Below, piece after piece: positions 9,601-18,316 of a stretch of 64,000 nt of DNA (within the stretch, counting starts at the first letter, position 1; each line of letters opens with the position of its first letter). The stretch comes from Paraflavitalea soli. GTDB lineage: Bacteria > Bacteroidota > Bacteroidia > Chitinophagales > Chitinophagaceae. A program made the position numbers and the translations under genes. The DNA is taken from NCBI RefSeq assembly GCF_003555545.1, contig NZ_CP032157.1:3352546-3416545 (forward strand). Direction: 5' to 3'. The notes beneath the pieces were generated by a model. It ran no database searches, was not told the origin of the DNA, and saw only the letters and a list, made by a program, of their open reading frames with translations.

Positions 9601-9742
9601 TATCATGTTCTCCCTCATCCTTACCTTGTATGTGATACCGGCGATGTACACTTTCCTGTCCCGTAAAAAGAAAAAAGGTGTAATGGAACTGATGGATGAA
9701 GCGGCGCAAACAACACCTCAACCAGCCGTTCACCATGCATAA
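6623..9742 (+). CDS. RND multidrug efflux permease (AcrB/MexB, HAE1 family)
   Basis: A 1039-residue inner-membrane proton/drug antiporter, full length for the family. It starts with the usual amphipathic helix (MNISELSLRRPVLATVLN). It has twelve membrane segments in two halves with two large periplasmic loops. TM4 has LATGLVVDDGIVVTEN, carrying the paired Asp residues of proton relay, and the repeat half has LVTKNGILIVEFAN. It is the middle gene of an adaptor-pump-outer-membrane operon. The substrate cannot be told from sequence, and no TetR-type regulator is adjacent. Confidence 0.95.
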   Translation: MNISELSLRRPVLATVLNIVIVLFGIIGFTFLGVRDYPAIDPPNVGVSTSYPGANAEIVESQITEPLEKAINGIAGVKNITSTSSQGTSRINVEFDLSIDLEAAANDVRDKVSQASRSLPDDLPAPPVVSKADASSDAIISMTVQSNTRNQLETTEYANNVLVERLQTIPGVSAIQVWGEKRWAMRVWFNPAKLSAYGLTPGDVQSALARENVELPSGKISGNTTELSIRTYGRLFTEEDFNNVIVKTVNGNEIRLKDVAEAVLGPENEETVLKEGLIPMIGLALVPQPGSNYVAISDEFYKRFEQLKKEVPADIKLNIALDQTRFIKQSISEVEETLIISLILVVLIIYLFFRDWIISVRPLIDIPVSLIGAFFIMYLSGFTINVLSLLGIVLATGLVVDDGIVVTENIFKKMEQGMDKYRAAKEGSKEIYFAVIATSITLAVIFLPIIFLQGFVGRLFREFGIVVAGAVLISALVSLTLTPVLNVKLTRKVHTHSWFYRKTEPFFEGMERGYFNSLKGFMRVRWIALILIVACFGIIYFIGGGLKSELAPMEDRSQFRLQVTAPEGTSYDYMDKYMDRLGQLMLDSIKPEERRIVLTITAPGFSGAGSVNSGNVRVTLVDPKDRTRSQEDIVNMVNRNLGKYSEGRAFAVQEQTISVNRRSGQPVQFVIQNNNFDKLKDVLPKFLEEANKSGVLMNVDADLKFNKPELNIDIDRIKASQLGVSIADVSQTLQLALSNLRLGYFYREGKQYQVIGQVARNDRDDPTDLKNIYVRNNRNEIISLDNLVSIREETTPPTLYHFNRYKSATISGSTVPGRTLGEGIKTMQDIAARLLDDTYATSLSGPSRDFAESSGNTSFAFILALILIFLVLAAQFESFIDPLVIMFTVPLAIAGAILSLWLFDLTLNIFSQIGMIMLIGLVTKNGILIVEFANQKQLAGLPKRQAVTEAAQARLRPILMTSLAMSLGALPIALSLGAAATSRIPLGIVIVGGIMFSLILTLYVIPAMYTFLSRKKKKGVMELMDEAAQTTPQPAVHHA

Positions 9743-11083
9743 ATGCATTTCATTATGAGAAGTCTTCTTGTATTCGTTTTTTCGTTGACCTTACTCACGC
9801 CTGTCCTGGCGCAGGATTCCCTTACCCTGGAGCAGGCAATCATGGCAGCCCTGAAAAACAATTATGATATCCTGCTTACCCGTAATGATTCAGCCTCCTA
9901 TGCATTGGATAATTCATATGCCTGGGCTGCTTTCCTGCCCCAGTTGAATGGAACGGCCAGCACTACCTGGAACAGGAACAACCAGCAGTTAAAATTCAGT
10001 AAACGCAACGGCGGCGGCGATAGCAGCGTAACCAGGGATGCGGTAAAGACACACAACACGAATTATGCGTTGAACCTCAACTGGACCCTGTTCGATGGTC
10101 TTAAAATGTTTGCTACCCGCAATAAACTGGAAGAGCTGGAAAAACTGGGCGAACTGGGTGTGAAAACACAGGTAGTCAATACCGTGGCCAGTGTTGTCAA
10201 TGGATACTATATCATTGTACGGCAGAAACAACAATTAAAAGCGATAGAAGAACAGATATCCATCAATGAAGAACGCGTTAAGCTGGCCGATAAAAAACTA
10301 TCGGTAGGCCTTGGCAGTAAACCAGAGTTGTTGCAGGCAAGGGTAGACCTCAATGCACAGAAAGCCGCCCAACTAACCCAGTTAACGCTCATCAACCAGC
10401 TGCGTGACCGCCTCAATCAATTGATTGGTTTCCGCACGGGCGCTACTTATGATGTAAGCGACAGTATTCCTCTTAACACTACCCTGCAGTTTGGCGAGCT
10501 TGCCAATAAGTTTGAAGAGACCAACCCCTCGCTCCTGTTTGCCAAAAAGAATATCGACATAGCCCGCATCACCCTCAGGGAACGCAAAGCCGACCTGTTT
10601 CCCATATTATCATTTAATTCGGCCTACAACTTCACACAAAGTGACAACAGTGTAGCGGTAAATATCAACCAGCCTTTCTTCAACCGCAACAAAGGTTTCA
10701 ATTATGGCTTTGGTCTGAATGTACCTATCCTGAATGGTTTCAATACCAAAAGGCTGATCAAACAGGCAGAACTGGATATCCGGTACCAACAGCTGGTGTA
10801 TGCCAATCAGCGGTCTCAGATCGATGTAGGACTCAGCAATTCCTTTAAAGATTATGAATTGCAGAAACGCCTGCTGGCGCTGGAGGAAGATAATATAGCC
10901 CTGGCCAAGGAAAATGTAATGATCGCCCTGGAAAGGTTTCGCCAGGGGGTATCTACCTTTCTGGAATTGCGGGAAGCGCAGATCAGTCTCCAGGATGCTT
11001 ATAACCGGTTGATCGCGGCCCGGTACAATACCAAACTGGCGGAAACAGAATTATTGCGGCTGAAAGGAGACCTGGTAAAATAA
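9743..11083 (+). CDS. TolC-family outer-membrane efflux protein
   Basis: A 446-residue outer-membrane channel of the pump. The ATG at 9743 directly follows the pump stop codon. An ATG at 9755 (MRSLLVFVFSLTLL...VLAQ) gives a tidier signal peptide and may be the true start. Two OEP repeats of long helices are visible. The C-terminal helix carries RFRQGVSTFLELREAQISL, typical of TolC proteins. It is translationally coupled or nearly so to the permease. No terminator with a T-tract follows, only a weak hairpin near 11088-11122. Confidence 0.93.
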   Translation: MHFIMRSLLVFVFSLTLLTPVLAQDSLTLEQAIMAALKNNYDILLTRNDSASYALDNSYAWAAFLPQLNGTASTTWNRNNQQLKFSKRNGGGDSSVTRDAVKTHNTNYALNLNWTLFDGLKMFATRNKLEELEKLGELGVKTQVVNTVASVVNGYYIIVRQKQQLKAIEEQISINEERVKLADKKLSVGLGSKPELLQARVDLNAQKAAQLTQLTLINQLRDRLNQLIGFRTGATYDVSDSIPLNTTLQFGELANKFEETNPSLLFAKKNIDIARITLRERKADLFPILSFNSAYNFTQSDNSVAVNINQPFFNRNKGFNYGFGLNVPILNGFNTKRLIKQAELDIRYQQLVYANQRSQIDVGLSNSFKDYELQKRLLALEEDNIALAKENVMIALERFRQGVSTFLELREAQISLQDAYNRLIAARYNTKLAETELLRLKGDLVK

Positions 11084-11209
11084 AATACCAGACAGCCCCC
11101 CTTTCAAGCGGGTTTGTCTGCCGCCCCTTACTATAATTTGTACAATAATCCCAATATTAAATACCATTATCCGGGGTATTCTTTTGTAGTATTACTTATA
11201 AATTTTCCC

Positions 11210-11217
11210 TTTCTTTG
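11210..11217 (+). promoter_or_regulatory. -7-like box of purE (TTTCTTTG)
   Basis: TTTCTTTG, one mismatch from TAnnTTTG, ends 21 bases before the purE ATG. The position agrees with the other candidate promoters. It suggests purE is transcribed apart from the efflux operon. Confidence 0.4.
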
Positions 11218-11237
11218 CCGTTCAAATCAATCCTTGC

Positions 11238-11753
11238 ATGGGTCCTCAGGTAGGCATAATAATGGGCAGCGATAGTGATCTGAACATCATGCAGGCTGCT
11301 GCTGATATACTTACGGAACTGGGTATAGTATACGAACTAACAGTAGTTTCGGCCCACCGTACGCCTATGCGTATGGTGGAGTATGCTACCAAAGCCCAGG
11401 AAAGAGGACTCAAAATAATCATAGCCGGCGCCGGTGGTGCAGCCCACTTGCCAGGTATGGTCGCCTCCCTAACCCCCCTTCCCGTAATTGGCGTCCCTGT
11501 AAAATCATCCAATTCTATAGACGGTTGGGATTCCATATTATCCATCCTACAAATGCCCAATGGTATTCCAGTAGCTACGGTAGCCCTGAATGCAGCTAAA
11601 AATGCCGGCATACTGGCCGCCTCCATCATAGGCGCCTTCGACCCGGTTATTGGCACTAAAGTAGCTACGTATAAAAAGAACCTGGAAGCCGAAGTGTTGA
11701 AAAAAGCAGACAAACTGAAGCAAGAAGGCTGGCAAAACCAGTTTGACCAATAA
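11238..11753 (+). CDS. purE: N5-carboxyaminoimidazole ribonucleotide mutase
   Basis: A 171-residue class I PurE that converts N5-CAIR to CAIR, the step after PurK. The substrate-binding motifs [10 protein letters not shown] and [11 protein letters not shown], with the conserved histidine, and the glycine-rich [12 protein letters not shown] are intact. The length is normal for a bacterial PurE. It has its own candidate promoter and is followed 69 bases later by an unrelated gene on the same strand. Confidence 0.97.
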   Translation: MGPQVGIIMGSDSDLNIMQAAADILTELGIVYELTVVSAHRTPMRMVEYATKAQERGLKIIIAGAGGAAHLPGMVASLTPLPVIGVPVKSSNSIDGWDSILSILQMPNGIPVATVALNAAKNAGILAASIIGAFDPVIGTKVATYKKNLEAEVLKKADKLKQEGWQNQFDQ

Positions 11754-11822
11754 CCTGTTGCAGTGACAATTACATTAATAACCGGGCAGCAGGCGCTTGT
11801 GCAGGTAGTATAAATACATAAT

Positions 11823-12710
11823 ATGAAATTGACGTTGACAGACTTTAGAGAACTCACCTCTTTTCCTTCTGGTTCAGGCATTGAGTTTCACGATGAAAAA
11901 GTATTTGTGGTGGGTGATGATGCCAAAGAGGTGCTGGTCATGAACAAGCGCTGGAAAGAACTGGAACGCATTCCCCTGTTTGAATCAAAGGAAGAACGCA
12001 TCCCCAAAAAGATCAAATCCGATCTGGAAGCAACGACAGTAGTGCTCGTAAACAGCATTCCCCGCCTGCTGATCCTGGGCTCCGGTTCCAAAGAGGAACA
12101 CCGCAATAAAGCTGTACTGCTCGATCTCGATAGTTACCTGAAGGATGAATTTGACATGACTGTTTTCTATGATCGTATCAAAGCAGCCGGCATCACCGAC
12201 CTGAATATTGAATCCGCTGCTACCCTGGTAGAAGATTATATTGTATTGGGCAACCGGGGCACCGGCAAGAACCCCGATAATCACCTCATTATTACCAAAA
12301 ATACTTTCTGGAAACACCAGGCAGATTGTGAGCTGTCTATTCTGCCCATCAAGTTTCCCGGCAAAGACAACAAACTAAAGCAGGCAGGCATCTCCGGCCT
12401 CGCCTACTCTACTATAAATGACTGGCTGGTATTTACCGCTTCTACGGAATTGACCGATAACCCGGTGGATGATGGCCCTATTGGCGACAGTTTCCTGGGT
12501 ATCATTGAAAATGCTTCCCGTAAGATTGGAAGAAAGGACATGAAGGTCAATGAATACATCAACCTGGGTGAATCGGAGAAGTCATTGAAAGGATATAAGA
12601 TGGAGTCTGTATGTATTCAAACAGAAAAGAATGAACGATTGAAACTCCAGCTGGTGGCTGATAATGACAATGGCGTAAGCTGCCTGTTCAAAGTACGCGT
12701 TAAATTATAG
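11823..12710 (+). CDS. uncharacterised Bacteroidota protein, possibly beta-propeller-like
   Basis: A 295-residue protein with no signal peptide or membrane segment, so probably cytosolic. It has repeated short beta-strand patterns (SGIEFHDEKVFVVGDDAKEV, PRLLILGSGSKEEHRNK, YIVLGNRGTGKNPDNHLII) and conserved-looking Ser/Thr-Gly turns. These suggest a beta-propeller or related all-beta fold. I do not recognise a catalytic motif; the repeat reading is my inference. Its stop lies 4 bases from the end of the convergent bshC gene, so the two 3' ends nearly meet with no room for a terminator. Confidence 0.75.
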   Translation: MKLTLTDFRELTSFPSGSGIEFHDEKVFVVGDDAKEVLVMNKRWKELERIPLFESKEERIPKKIKSDLEATTVVLVNSIPRLLILGSGSKEEHRNKAVLLDLDSYLKDEFDMTVFYDRIKAAGITDLNIESAATLVEDYIVLGNRGTGKNPDNHLIITKNTFWKHQADCELSILPIKFPGKDNKLKQAGISGLAYSTINDWLVFTASTELTDNPVDDGPIGDSFLGIIENASRKIGRKDMKVNEYINLGESEKSLKGYKMESVCIQTEKNERLKLQLVADNDNGVSCLFKVRVKL

Positions 12711-12713
12711 CGG

Positions 12714-14309
12714 CTATTTCTGATGTAATACCACAAACTCCTGCTCCAAAGCCAGTGAACTTTTGTACACACAATCGATAAAGGACTTGCCCCATTGTGC
12801 ATAATAAGGCATAAAGTTCTCTATACGTTCCTGTAATCCATCTGCAGGAAACAGCGCCGTTTTAATGGTATGGATCAGCTGTTGCTCGTTCTCATATTTC
12901 TTCTTCTCAGCCCGCAGCATCTTCTTTTCCAGTTCCTGTATAGGCTTCAATGTCTTTACTTCCAGCGCTTCGATATGTGGCACCAGGGTTTCATCTATCA
13001 GCCCGGCCTTCTCCCGCAATTGCTTATACAATTGCTCGGCTGCCAGCAATTCATTTTCCAGTTTCAGGTGTCCGTTTGAATGCCTGGTTACCAACGCGGT
13101 CAGCAGCTGTTGTTCAGACTGAAAGAAATCGGCTACGGTAAATCCTAACTTACTGATCTTGTCTTCCCATTTCTCTTCCACGATCAGGAAGGAATTGCGC
13201 AATACCAATACAGGATAGGATACTTTATAATGCTGTAACAGGTCTTTCAGTTCCAACCAATAAGCTGTTTCACCACCACCGCCTACAAAAGCGATATTGG
13301 GCAACAGGGTTTCCTGGTACATCCCCCTCAATATGACATTGGGACTAAAACGTTCGGGATGCTGCTCCAGTTCCTGCTTCAGTGTTTCAGCTGTAAAGCG
13401 GATGTTCTGTCCTACTACTATCCATTCTTCTCCCTGTTTTTCAATACGCTCACGGATGCCTCCTTCCAGGTAAAACAGGTTGATGGCCCGGGGATTGGCC
13501 TGTACTTTATAATGTTCTCCCAGCTTCGCAATGGTTTTCTCAACGATAGACGAAGCTGTTTGATTAAAAAGATCGTCTTCAAATACCGGCTGCATGATCC
13601 GTTTCAGGTCTGCATTATCCGGCAGTAGCACCACTAATCCATATTCAGCAAACAAGGCATTCAGTAACTTGAAGGTAGCTGTTTGTATGTCCGGGCTGTT
13701 GAGGTAGGCGTCTTTTAATAATTGTACCAATTCTTTACCATGCGGCTGCACCGACAATTCGCCCTCAATGCGGTGAATGATCGTCTCCAGTCCCTTTGTA
13801 TTCATCCGGCCTACGGCCCCGGTTTGTTTGGTATCCCATACCAGTTTATCACCACTTAGCCAGATATTACCCAGCTCATCCAGGTCAGCATCTTCACTTC
13901 CTATCCAGAATACAGGTACAAACTGGTATTGAGGCAGTTCTTTACGGAACTGCTCAGCCAGCCTGATGGTGTGCATTATTTTATAGATGAAATACAAGTG
14001 ACCGGTAAAGATGGCCGGTTGGTGTGCCGTAGTAATGGTGAAGGTATTGTCCTGTTGCAGCAGTTCAATATTCTTATGCACCGCTTCCGAAGTAGTAATG
14101 TTGGCATATTGCTTTTTGAGGGCAGCCGACAATAAAGAACGGTGCAAGGGCAATTGTTGCCGCCTGGTAATAGCTTCTTTTATACCCTCCAACGTAGGTT
14201 CATACTGATAGAATGGACGCAAAGAAGGTGATTGCTGCAGGTAATCTGTAACGATCTTCGAGAAATAACCGGTAGCAATGTAAGGTAATTGTGTAGTGTT
14301 ACAATTCAT
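12714..14309 (-). CDS. bshC: bacillithiol biosynthesis cysteine-adding enzyme
   Basis: A 531-residue BshC, which joins cysteine to glucosaminyl-malate to finish bacillithiol, the low-molecular-weight thiol used by Firmicutes and many Bacteroidota. The N-terminal Rossmann-like core has TITTAHQPAIFTGHLYFIYK and VPVFWIGSEDADLDEL. The middle has NVILRGMYQETLLPNIAFVGGGGE, shortened here to the recognisable VILRGMYQE and FVGGGGE motifs, and the C-terminal part is a long coiled coil (about 440-500). The length fits the family. No bshA or bshB is in the window. Confidence 0.93.
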   Translation of the reverse strand: MNCNTTQLPYIATGYFSKIVTDYLQQSPSLRPFYQYEPTLEGIKEAITRRQQLPLHRSLLSAALKKQYANITTSEAVHKNIELLQQDNTFTITTAHQPAIFTGHLYFIYKIMHTIRLAEQFRKELPQYQFVPVFWIGSEDADLDELGNIWLSGDKLVWDTKQTGAVGRMNTKGLETIIHRIEGELSVQPHGKELVQLLKDAYLNSPDIQTATFKLLNALFAEYGLVVLLPDNADLKRIMQPVFEDDLFNQTASSIVEKTIAKLGEHYKVQANPRAINLFYLEGGIRERIEKQGEEWIVVGQNIRFTAETLKQELEQHPERFSPNVILRGMYQETLLPNIAFVGGGGETAYWLELKDLLQHYKVSYPVLVLRNSFLIVEEKWEDKISKLGFTVADFFQSEQQLLTALVTRHSNGHLKLENELLAAEQLYKQLREKAGLIDETLVPHIEALEVKTLKPIQELEKKMLRAEKKKYENEQQLIHTIKTALFPADGLQERIENFMPYYAQWGKSFIDCVYKSSLALEQEFVVLHQK

Positions 14310-14392
14310 AAGTGCTTAAACGATCGTAAAAGTACAACTTGCAGGCGGCAAATCAGCCCGCCGGTCATTTTTAACAAAGTCTAAGCGAAAAG

Positions 14393-14569
14393 GTTCTACG
14401 TTTCGGGTTCCGGGTTTAACGTTTCGGGTTCTTCACGGTGCTACAGGCTAACTAAATATTATCAGCCTGTTGTTGCAACAACTATTTTAAAGATCAGCGA
14501 GTAAACTGCTGTCAGCAGATTGCAATCGCGGCAGCAACACGAAACCCTACACTCCAAACACAAAACTAC
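14393..14569. repeat. heptad inverted-arm element 2 (GTTTCGG type)
   Basis: The left arm (14393-14434) is six 7-mers such as GTTTCGG, GTTCCGG and GTTTAAC. The right arm (14535-14569) is five complementary 7-mers (AAACCCT, AAACACA). Inside, the stretch GCGGCAGCAAC near 14528 is shared with element 3. The right arm runs into the last codon and stop of the FAD oxidoreductase gene. Confidence 0.85.
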
Positions 14570-15813
14570 TTAAAGCGTTCTACATCAAAAGCCGACACAT
14601 CGATACTGGTCGTTTTCCGGCCCACCAGTTCCTCTACGAGCTTACCGGTACCGGCTGCAAGGGATACGCCCAGCATGGCATGGCCACCGGCCATGGTAAG
14701 GTTGGCGTATTGGGTGTGACGGCCGATATAAGGCAATCCGTCGGGGCTCAGCGGACGGAATCCGCTCCATATTTTCTCCTGGGCAAATTCTACCTGGAGA
14801 TTGGGATAGTAGTTTTTAACGGCTTTAAAGATGGCGTGTGCCCTTTTAACGAGGGTGGGACTATCCAGTCCGCTGATCTCCATGGTGCCGCCCATGCGCA
14901 GGTCATTGCCCATGGGGGTCATAGCTACGCGGTCGTCTACGAGGATGGAAGGATGGCGAAGGTTATGGGATACGTTCTGATAGGTCATGCTGTATCCTTT
15001 GCCTGCCTGTAACAACAGGTCCACGCCCAGCAGTTTAGCGGTCAACGGCAGCCAGGATCCATTGGCCAGTACCAGTTCCTCACAGGGGAATTTTCCTTTG
15101 TCGGTAATAACAGCCGTTACTGTTGAGCCATTCTTTTCAAAACCGGTTACCGCTGTGTTCAATTGCAACTTTACACCAGCCTGCTCCAAATGTCTTTTAA
15201 GGGTAGTCATAAAATCACCGGGGTGCATATGGCAATCGGAAGGATACAATATTCCACCCCGTACATTCACTTCCACATCCGGCTCCATAGCCTGTACTTC
15301 CTGTGCACTGAACACTTTGGTCTCTACCTTGAAGTGGGCGGCTTCTTCGGCCAGCTCCAGTTCATGCTTCTCGGTATTGGCATTTTTGTATAACATAAAG
15401 CAACCCACTTCCTGCATACGGAAGGAATTGCCCAGTTGATCACGCATATCCACCGTCAACTCACGGCTCATTTGAAGGATATTATTCAAATGCGGGGCGC
15501 CATGTGTTACATTGGCAGCATTGGCTTTCTTATAAAAGGCCAGCAACCAGCGAAGCAGGTCCCAGTTGAAACGGGGTTTGATGTAAAAGGGACTTGTAGA
15601 GCTAAGCATCCACCGCATGCCCTGGGCTACTATACCCGGCGTGGCCAATGGAATAAAGTGGCTGGGTGATACATAACCGGCGTTGCCGAAAGAAGCGCCG
15701 TCGGTAATGTCTCCTTTATCGATAACTGTTACCTGGTAACCGGCCTTTTGCAGATAAAAGGCGCTGCTCAGTCCGATAACACCACCACCTACAATAACTA
15801 CTTGCTTGCTCAT
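14566..15813 (-). CDS. FAD-dependent D-hydroxyproline dehydrogenase (DadA family)
   Basis: A 415-residue DAO/DadA-type flavoprotein. The N-terminal ADP-binding motif is VVIVGGGVIGLSSAFYL, and the C-terminus has GGHAMLGVSLAAGTGKLV. The nearby 4-hydroxyproline epimerase and deaminase point to oxidation of cis-4-hydroxy-D-proline to pyrroline-4-hydroxy-2-carboxylate, probably feeding electrons to the respiratory chain. A general D-amino-acid dehydrogenase is the alternative. It is separated from the upstream galM gene by 87 bases containing a strong terminator, so it probably has its own promoter. Confidence 0.88.
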   Translation of the reverse strand: MSKQVVIVGGGVIGLSSAFYLQKAGYQVTVIDKGDITDGASFGNAGYVSPSHFIPLATPGIVAQGMRWMLSSTSPFYIKPRFNWDLLRWLLAFYKKANAANVTHGAPHLNNILQMSRELTVDMRDQLGNSFRMQEVGCFMLYKNANTEKHELELAEEAAHFKVETKVFSAQEVQAMEPDVEVNVRGGILYPSDCHMHPGDFMTTLKRHLEQAGVKLQLNTAVTGFEKNGSTVTAVITDKGKFPCEELVLANGSWLPLTAKLLGVDLLLQAGKGYSMTYQNVSHNLRHPSILVDDRVAMTPMGNDLRMGGTMEISGLDSPTLVKRAHAIFKAVKNYYPNLQVEFAQEKIWSGFRPLSPDGLPYIGRHTQYANLTMAGGHAMLGVSLAAGTGKLVEELVGRKTTSIDVSAFDVERFK

Positions 15814-15847
15814 AATAATTTTACAGAGGTCCCTTGAGATTATGAAA

Positions 15848-15894
15848 TAGAAAAGCCGTCCGGGTGAGCCTTTATCAGCTACCCGGACGGCTTT
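15848..15894 (-). terminator. strong terminator after the galM-like gene
   Basis: Perfect 14-bp stem AAAGCCGTCCGGGT / ACCCGGACGGCTTT with a 15-base loop. On the minus strand it is followed by TTTTCTATTT. It lies just past the stop at 15901 and splits the hydroxyproline cluster. Confidence 0.85.
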
Positions 15895-15900
15895 CCGGGT

Positions 15901-17061
15901 TTATTTGGTTGAAAACTTATAGATCGTTGTTTGCGTATACGTCTCGCCCGGCTTCAGAATCGTGTTCGGGAAAGAAGGCTGATTCGGTGAATCCGGGAAA
16001 TGCTGTGTTTCCAGGCAAAGACCGGCATGTTTCACATAGGTTTTACCGCCTTTGGTATTTTTCAAAGTACCATCCAGGAAATTACCGGAATAGAACTGGA
16101 TGCCTGGCTCTGTTGTGAATACTTCCATATAACGGCCGCTGGCAGGATGGTACAAAGCACCGATCAGTTCCAGGCCCGCGCCTTTGTTCAATACCCAGTT
16201 GTGATCAAAGCCACCGGGCACTTTGGCGATGTCATTACCAATCCTTTTGGAGGTAGTGAAATCCATCGGTGTGCCTTTTACATCCGGCAGTTTACCTGTA
16301 GGGATCAGCTTGTCATTTACAGCTGTATACTTATCGGCTTTCAGCATCAGCTCGTGGTCCAGCACAGTAGAATCGGCGCCGGCGCTCAGGTTATAATAAG
16401 CATGGTTGGTCAGGTTGATCGGTGTTGCTTTATCTGAAGTGGCCTTGTATTCAATTTTCAATTCGTTGTTACCGGTTAAGGTATACACCACTTCAGTGTG
16501 CAGGTTGCCCGGATAGCCTTCTTCCCCATCCTTTGCATCATACGTGAGTTTAAGGCTGCTGTCGCTGACGGGTGTGCCTGTCCATACTACTTTATCAAAC
16601 CCCTTCAATCCACCATGCAGTGAATTGCCATTGTTGTTTTGGGCCAGTGTATACGTTTTACCATCGAGGGTAAACTTACCATTGGCAATACGATTGCCAT
16701 AACGGCCGATCAGGGAACCGAAATAAGGATTACCGGTTTGCTGGTAACCACTCAATGAATCATACCCCAGCACTACATCACCGGCTGTACCATTTTTATC
16801 GGGTGTGATCAGGTGCGTGATGGTACCTCCGTAATTCAGGATCGTTACACTTACTCCATTCGCATTTTTAAGGGTGTATTCGATGACTTCTTTTCCGTCA
16901 GTAGTTCCAAAGGGCGCTTGTGTGAGGCTCATTTTTGCGGCTGTTGTTGTTGAATCTGGTGTTTTTTCTGAAGTGTTGGCGGCATTGTCATTGCAACTTA
17001 CCATGGCAGTGGCCATGCCAATGCAAATCAGGGAACTCGTAATCAATCGTGTTGATTTCAT
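15901..17061 (-). CDS. galM: aldose 1-epimerase, lipoprotein form
   Basis: A 386-residue mutarotase that interconverts alpha and beta anomers of sugars such as glucose and galactose. A lipoprotein signal ends at Cys23 (MATAMVSC), so it is probably anchored in the periplasm or outer membrane, as in several Bacteroidota. The catalytic histidine region NLTNHAYYNLS and the glutamate region CLETQHFPDSPNQPSFP are intact. Its position between two hydroxyproline genes is not explained by its function. A GAAACGTTTC palindrome 19 bases upstream could be a LacI-type operator. Confidence 0.92.
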   Translation of the reverse strand: MKSTRLITSSLICIGMATAMVSCNDNAANTSEKTPDSTTTAAKMSLTQAPFGTTDGKEVIEYTLKNANGVSVTILNYGGTITHLITPDKNGTAGDVVLGYDSLSGYQQTGNPYFGSLIGRYGNRIANGKFTLDGKTYTLAQNNNGNSLHGGLKGFDKVVWTGTPVSDSSLKLTYDAKDGEEGYPGNLHTEVVYTLTGNNELKIEYKATSDKATPINLTNHAYYNLSAGADSTVLDHELMLKADKYTAVNDKLIPTGKLPDVKGTPMDFTTSKRIGNDIAKVPGGFDHNWVLNKGAGLELIGALYHPASGRYMEVFTTEPGIQFYSGNFLDGTLKNTKGGKTYVKHAGLCLETQHFPDSPNQPSFPNTILKPGETYTQTTIYKFSTK

Positions 17062-17079
17062 ATAGCTGGTTTATGTTTT

Positions 17080-17089
17080 GAAACGTTTC
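17080..17089. promoter_or_regulatory. candidate LacI/GalR-type operator (GAAACGTTTC)
   Basis: A perfect 10-bp palindrome with a central CG, the shape favoured by LacI-family repressors, 19 bases upstream of the galM start. No repressor gene is nearby. A chance palindrome cannot be excluded. Confidence 0.3.
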
Positions 17090-17136
17090 GCCGCACCTGA
17101 ATAACCATCGCCCTTCCATCTTAGCCGCTCCGCCCA

Positions 17137-18198
17137 CTACAACACCTGGAACCCATAAGCATAGGGATCATCATCGGGATCAATGGATATACTGTTGTAT
17201 CCATAGATCTTGGCCCATCCTTCCACACTTGGCCTGATAGCCGGCTTTCCTGTACCGAAAGCGTTGGGTATCTCTTCCTCGATACGGCCAATAAATTTAG
17301 AGCCAATTATGCTTTCGTGCACAAATTCATCCCCTTTTTTTAGCAATCCTTTCGCATACCACTGGGCCATCCTGGCCGAAGTGCCCGTGCCGCAAGGTGA
17401 GCGATCGATGGCCTTGTCGCCATAAAACACTGCATTACGGGCAGTAGAGCTCTTATCCAGCACAGCGCCCGTCCACAGGATATGCGAGCAGCCATTGATC
17501 GTAGGATCTTCCGGATGCACAAATGTATATTGTGCGTTGATGCGTTTACGCAGTTCCCGCGCCCACGCGATCAGTTTATCCGCGGCATAATGTTCCAGTC
17601 CTTTAAAGTTCTTTTGTACATCCACAATGGCATAAAAATTACCGCCATAAGATACGTCTATCACCAGTTCACCCAGCTCAGGACATTCTACCGTTAACCC
17701 TTCAGACGCAAGATACGCTGGAATATTTGTCAGTTTAACACTTTTTACCTTGCTGCCTTCCTGCTTGTATTCGATCAGCACCAGGCCAGCCGGGGCCTCC
17801 ATACGGATAATACCCGGCGTTTTAGGCACTACCAATCCTTCTTCCACCGCCATGGTAATGGTGCCGATGGTGCCATGCCCACACATAGGCAGGCAGCCGC
17901 TTGTTTCTATAAACAGTACGGCTACATCATTTTGCGGATCGTGTGGTGGATACAAGATGCTTCCGCTCATCATATCGTGCCCCCTTGGCTCAAACATCAG
18001 TCCTTTGCGTATCCAGTCGTATTCTTTTAAGAAATGTTGTCGCTTCTCACTCATATTACGCCCTGTTAAGGCAGGGCCGCCCCCGGCTACCAGTCGCACC
18101 GGGTTGCCGCAGGTATGGGCATCCACACAATGAAATACCGCGCCCCGGAGGGGTTTGGCCAGTGTGGAAGTATGTTTTGTAAGGGGGGTATTCGTCAT
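17137..18198 (-). CDS. 4-hydroxyproline 2-epimerase (proline racemase family)
   Basis: A 353-residue cofactor-independent epimerase that turns trans-4-hydroxy-L-proline into cis-4-hydroxy-D-proline. Both catalytic cysteines of the family are present, in GCLPMCGHGTIG and DRSPCGTGTSARMA. The N-terminal VDAHTCGNPVRLV is the conserved substrate-side motif. The surrounding dehydrogenase, deaminase and semialdehyde dehydrogenase favour hydroxyproline over proline as substrate. A start at 18198 gives MTNTPLTKH; the family core begins about 15 residues later. Confidence 0.92.
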   Translation of the reverse strand: MTNTPLTKHTSTLAKPLRGAVFHCVDAHTCGNPVRLVAGGGPALTGRNMSEKRQHFLKEYDWIRKGLMFEPRGHDMMSGSILYPPHDPQNDVAVLFIETSGCLPMCGHGTIGTITMAVEEGLVVPKTPGIIRMEAPAGLVLIEYKQEGSKVKSVKLTNIPAYLASEGLTVECPELGELVIDVSYGGNFYAIVDVQKNFKGLEHYAADKLIAWARELRKRINAQYTFVHPEDPTINGCSHILWTGAVLDKSSTARNAVFYGDKAIDRSPCGTGTSARMAQWYAKGLLKKGDEFVHESIIGSKFIGRIEEEIPNAFGTGKPAIRPSVEGWAKIYGYNSISIDPDDDPYAYGFQVL

Positions 18199-18220
18199 AA
18201 AAACTATTGGGTTGTAACTG

Positions 18221-18276
18221 TAAGGTGGGCCGCCTTGCGGCGCGGCAGTGGCAGCCCTGCAAGGCGACTCACCTTA
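18221..18276. repeat. GGTGRGYCGC hairpin, copy 1
   Basis: Arms TAAGGTGGGCCGCCTTGC and GCAAGGCGACTCACCTTA pair with two offset positions that become G-U pairs in plus-strand RNA. An inner GCCGC/GCGGC hairpin lies between. It occupies the gap between the dehydrogenase and epimerase genes. Related hairpins occur at 19940, 22959, 51439 and 51609. Confidence 0.75.
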
Positions 18277-18316
18277 ATTAGCATTCTTTATTTCTGAGAG
18301 GTAGGTTATGATCTTC

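Noticed and set aside
6623-9742. Several long minus-strand open frames inside the efflux pump gene
   Set aside because: They are antisense shadows of a well-conserved 1039-residue pump, with no start context or motifs.
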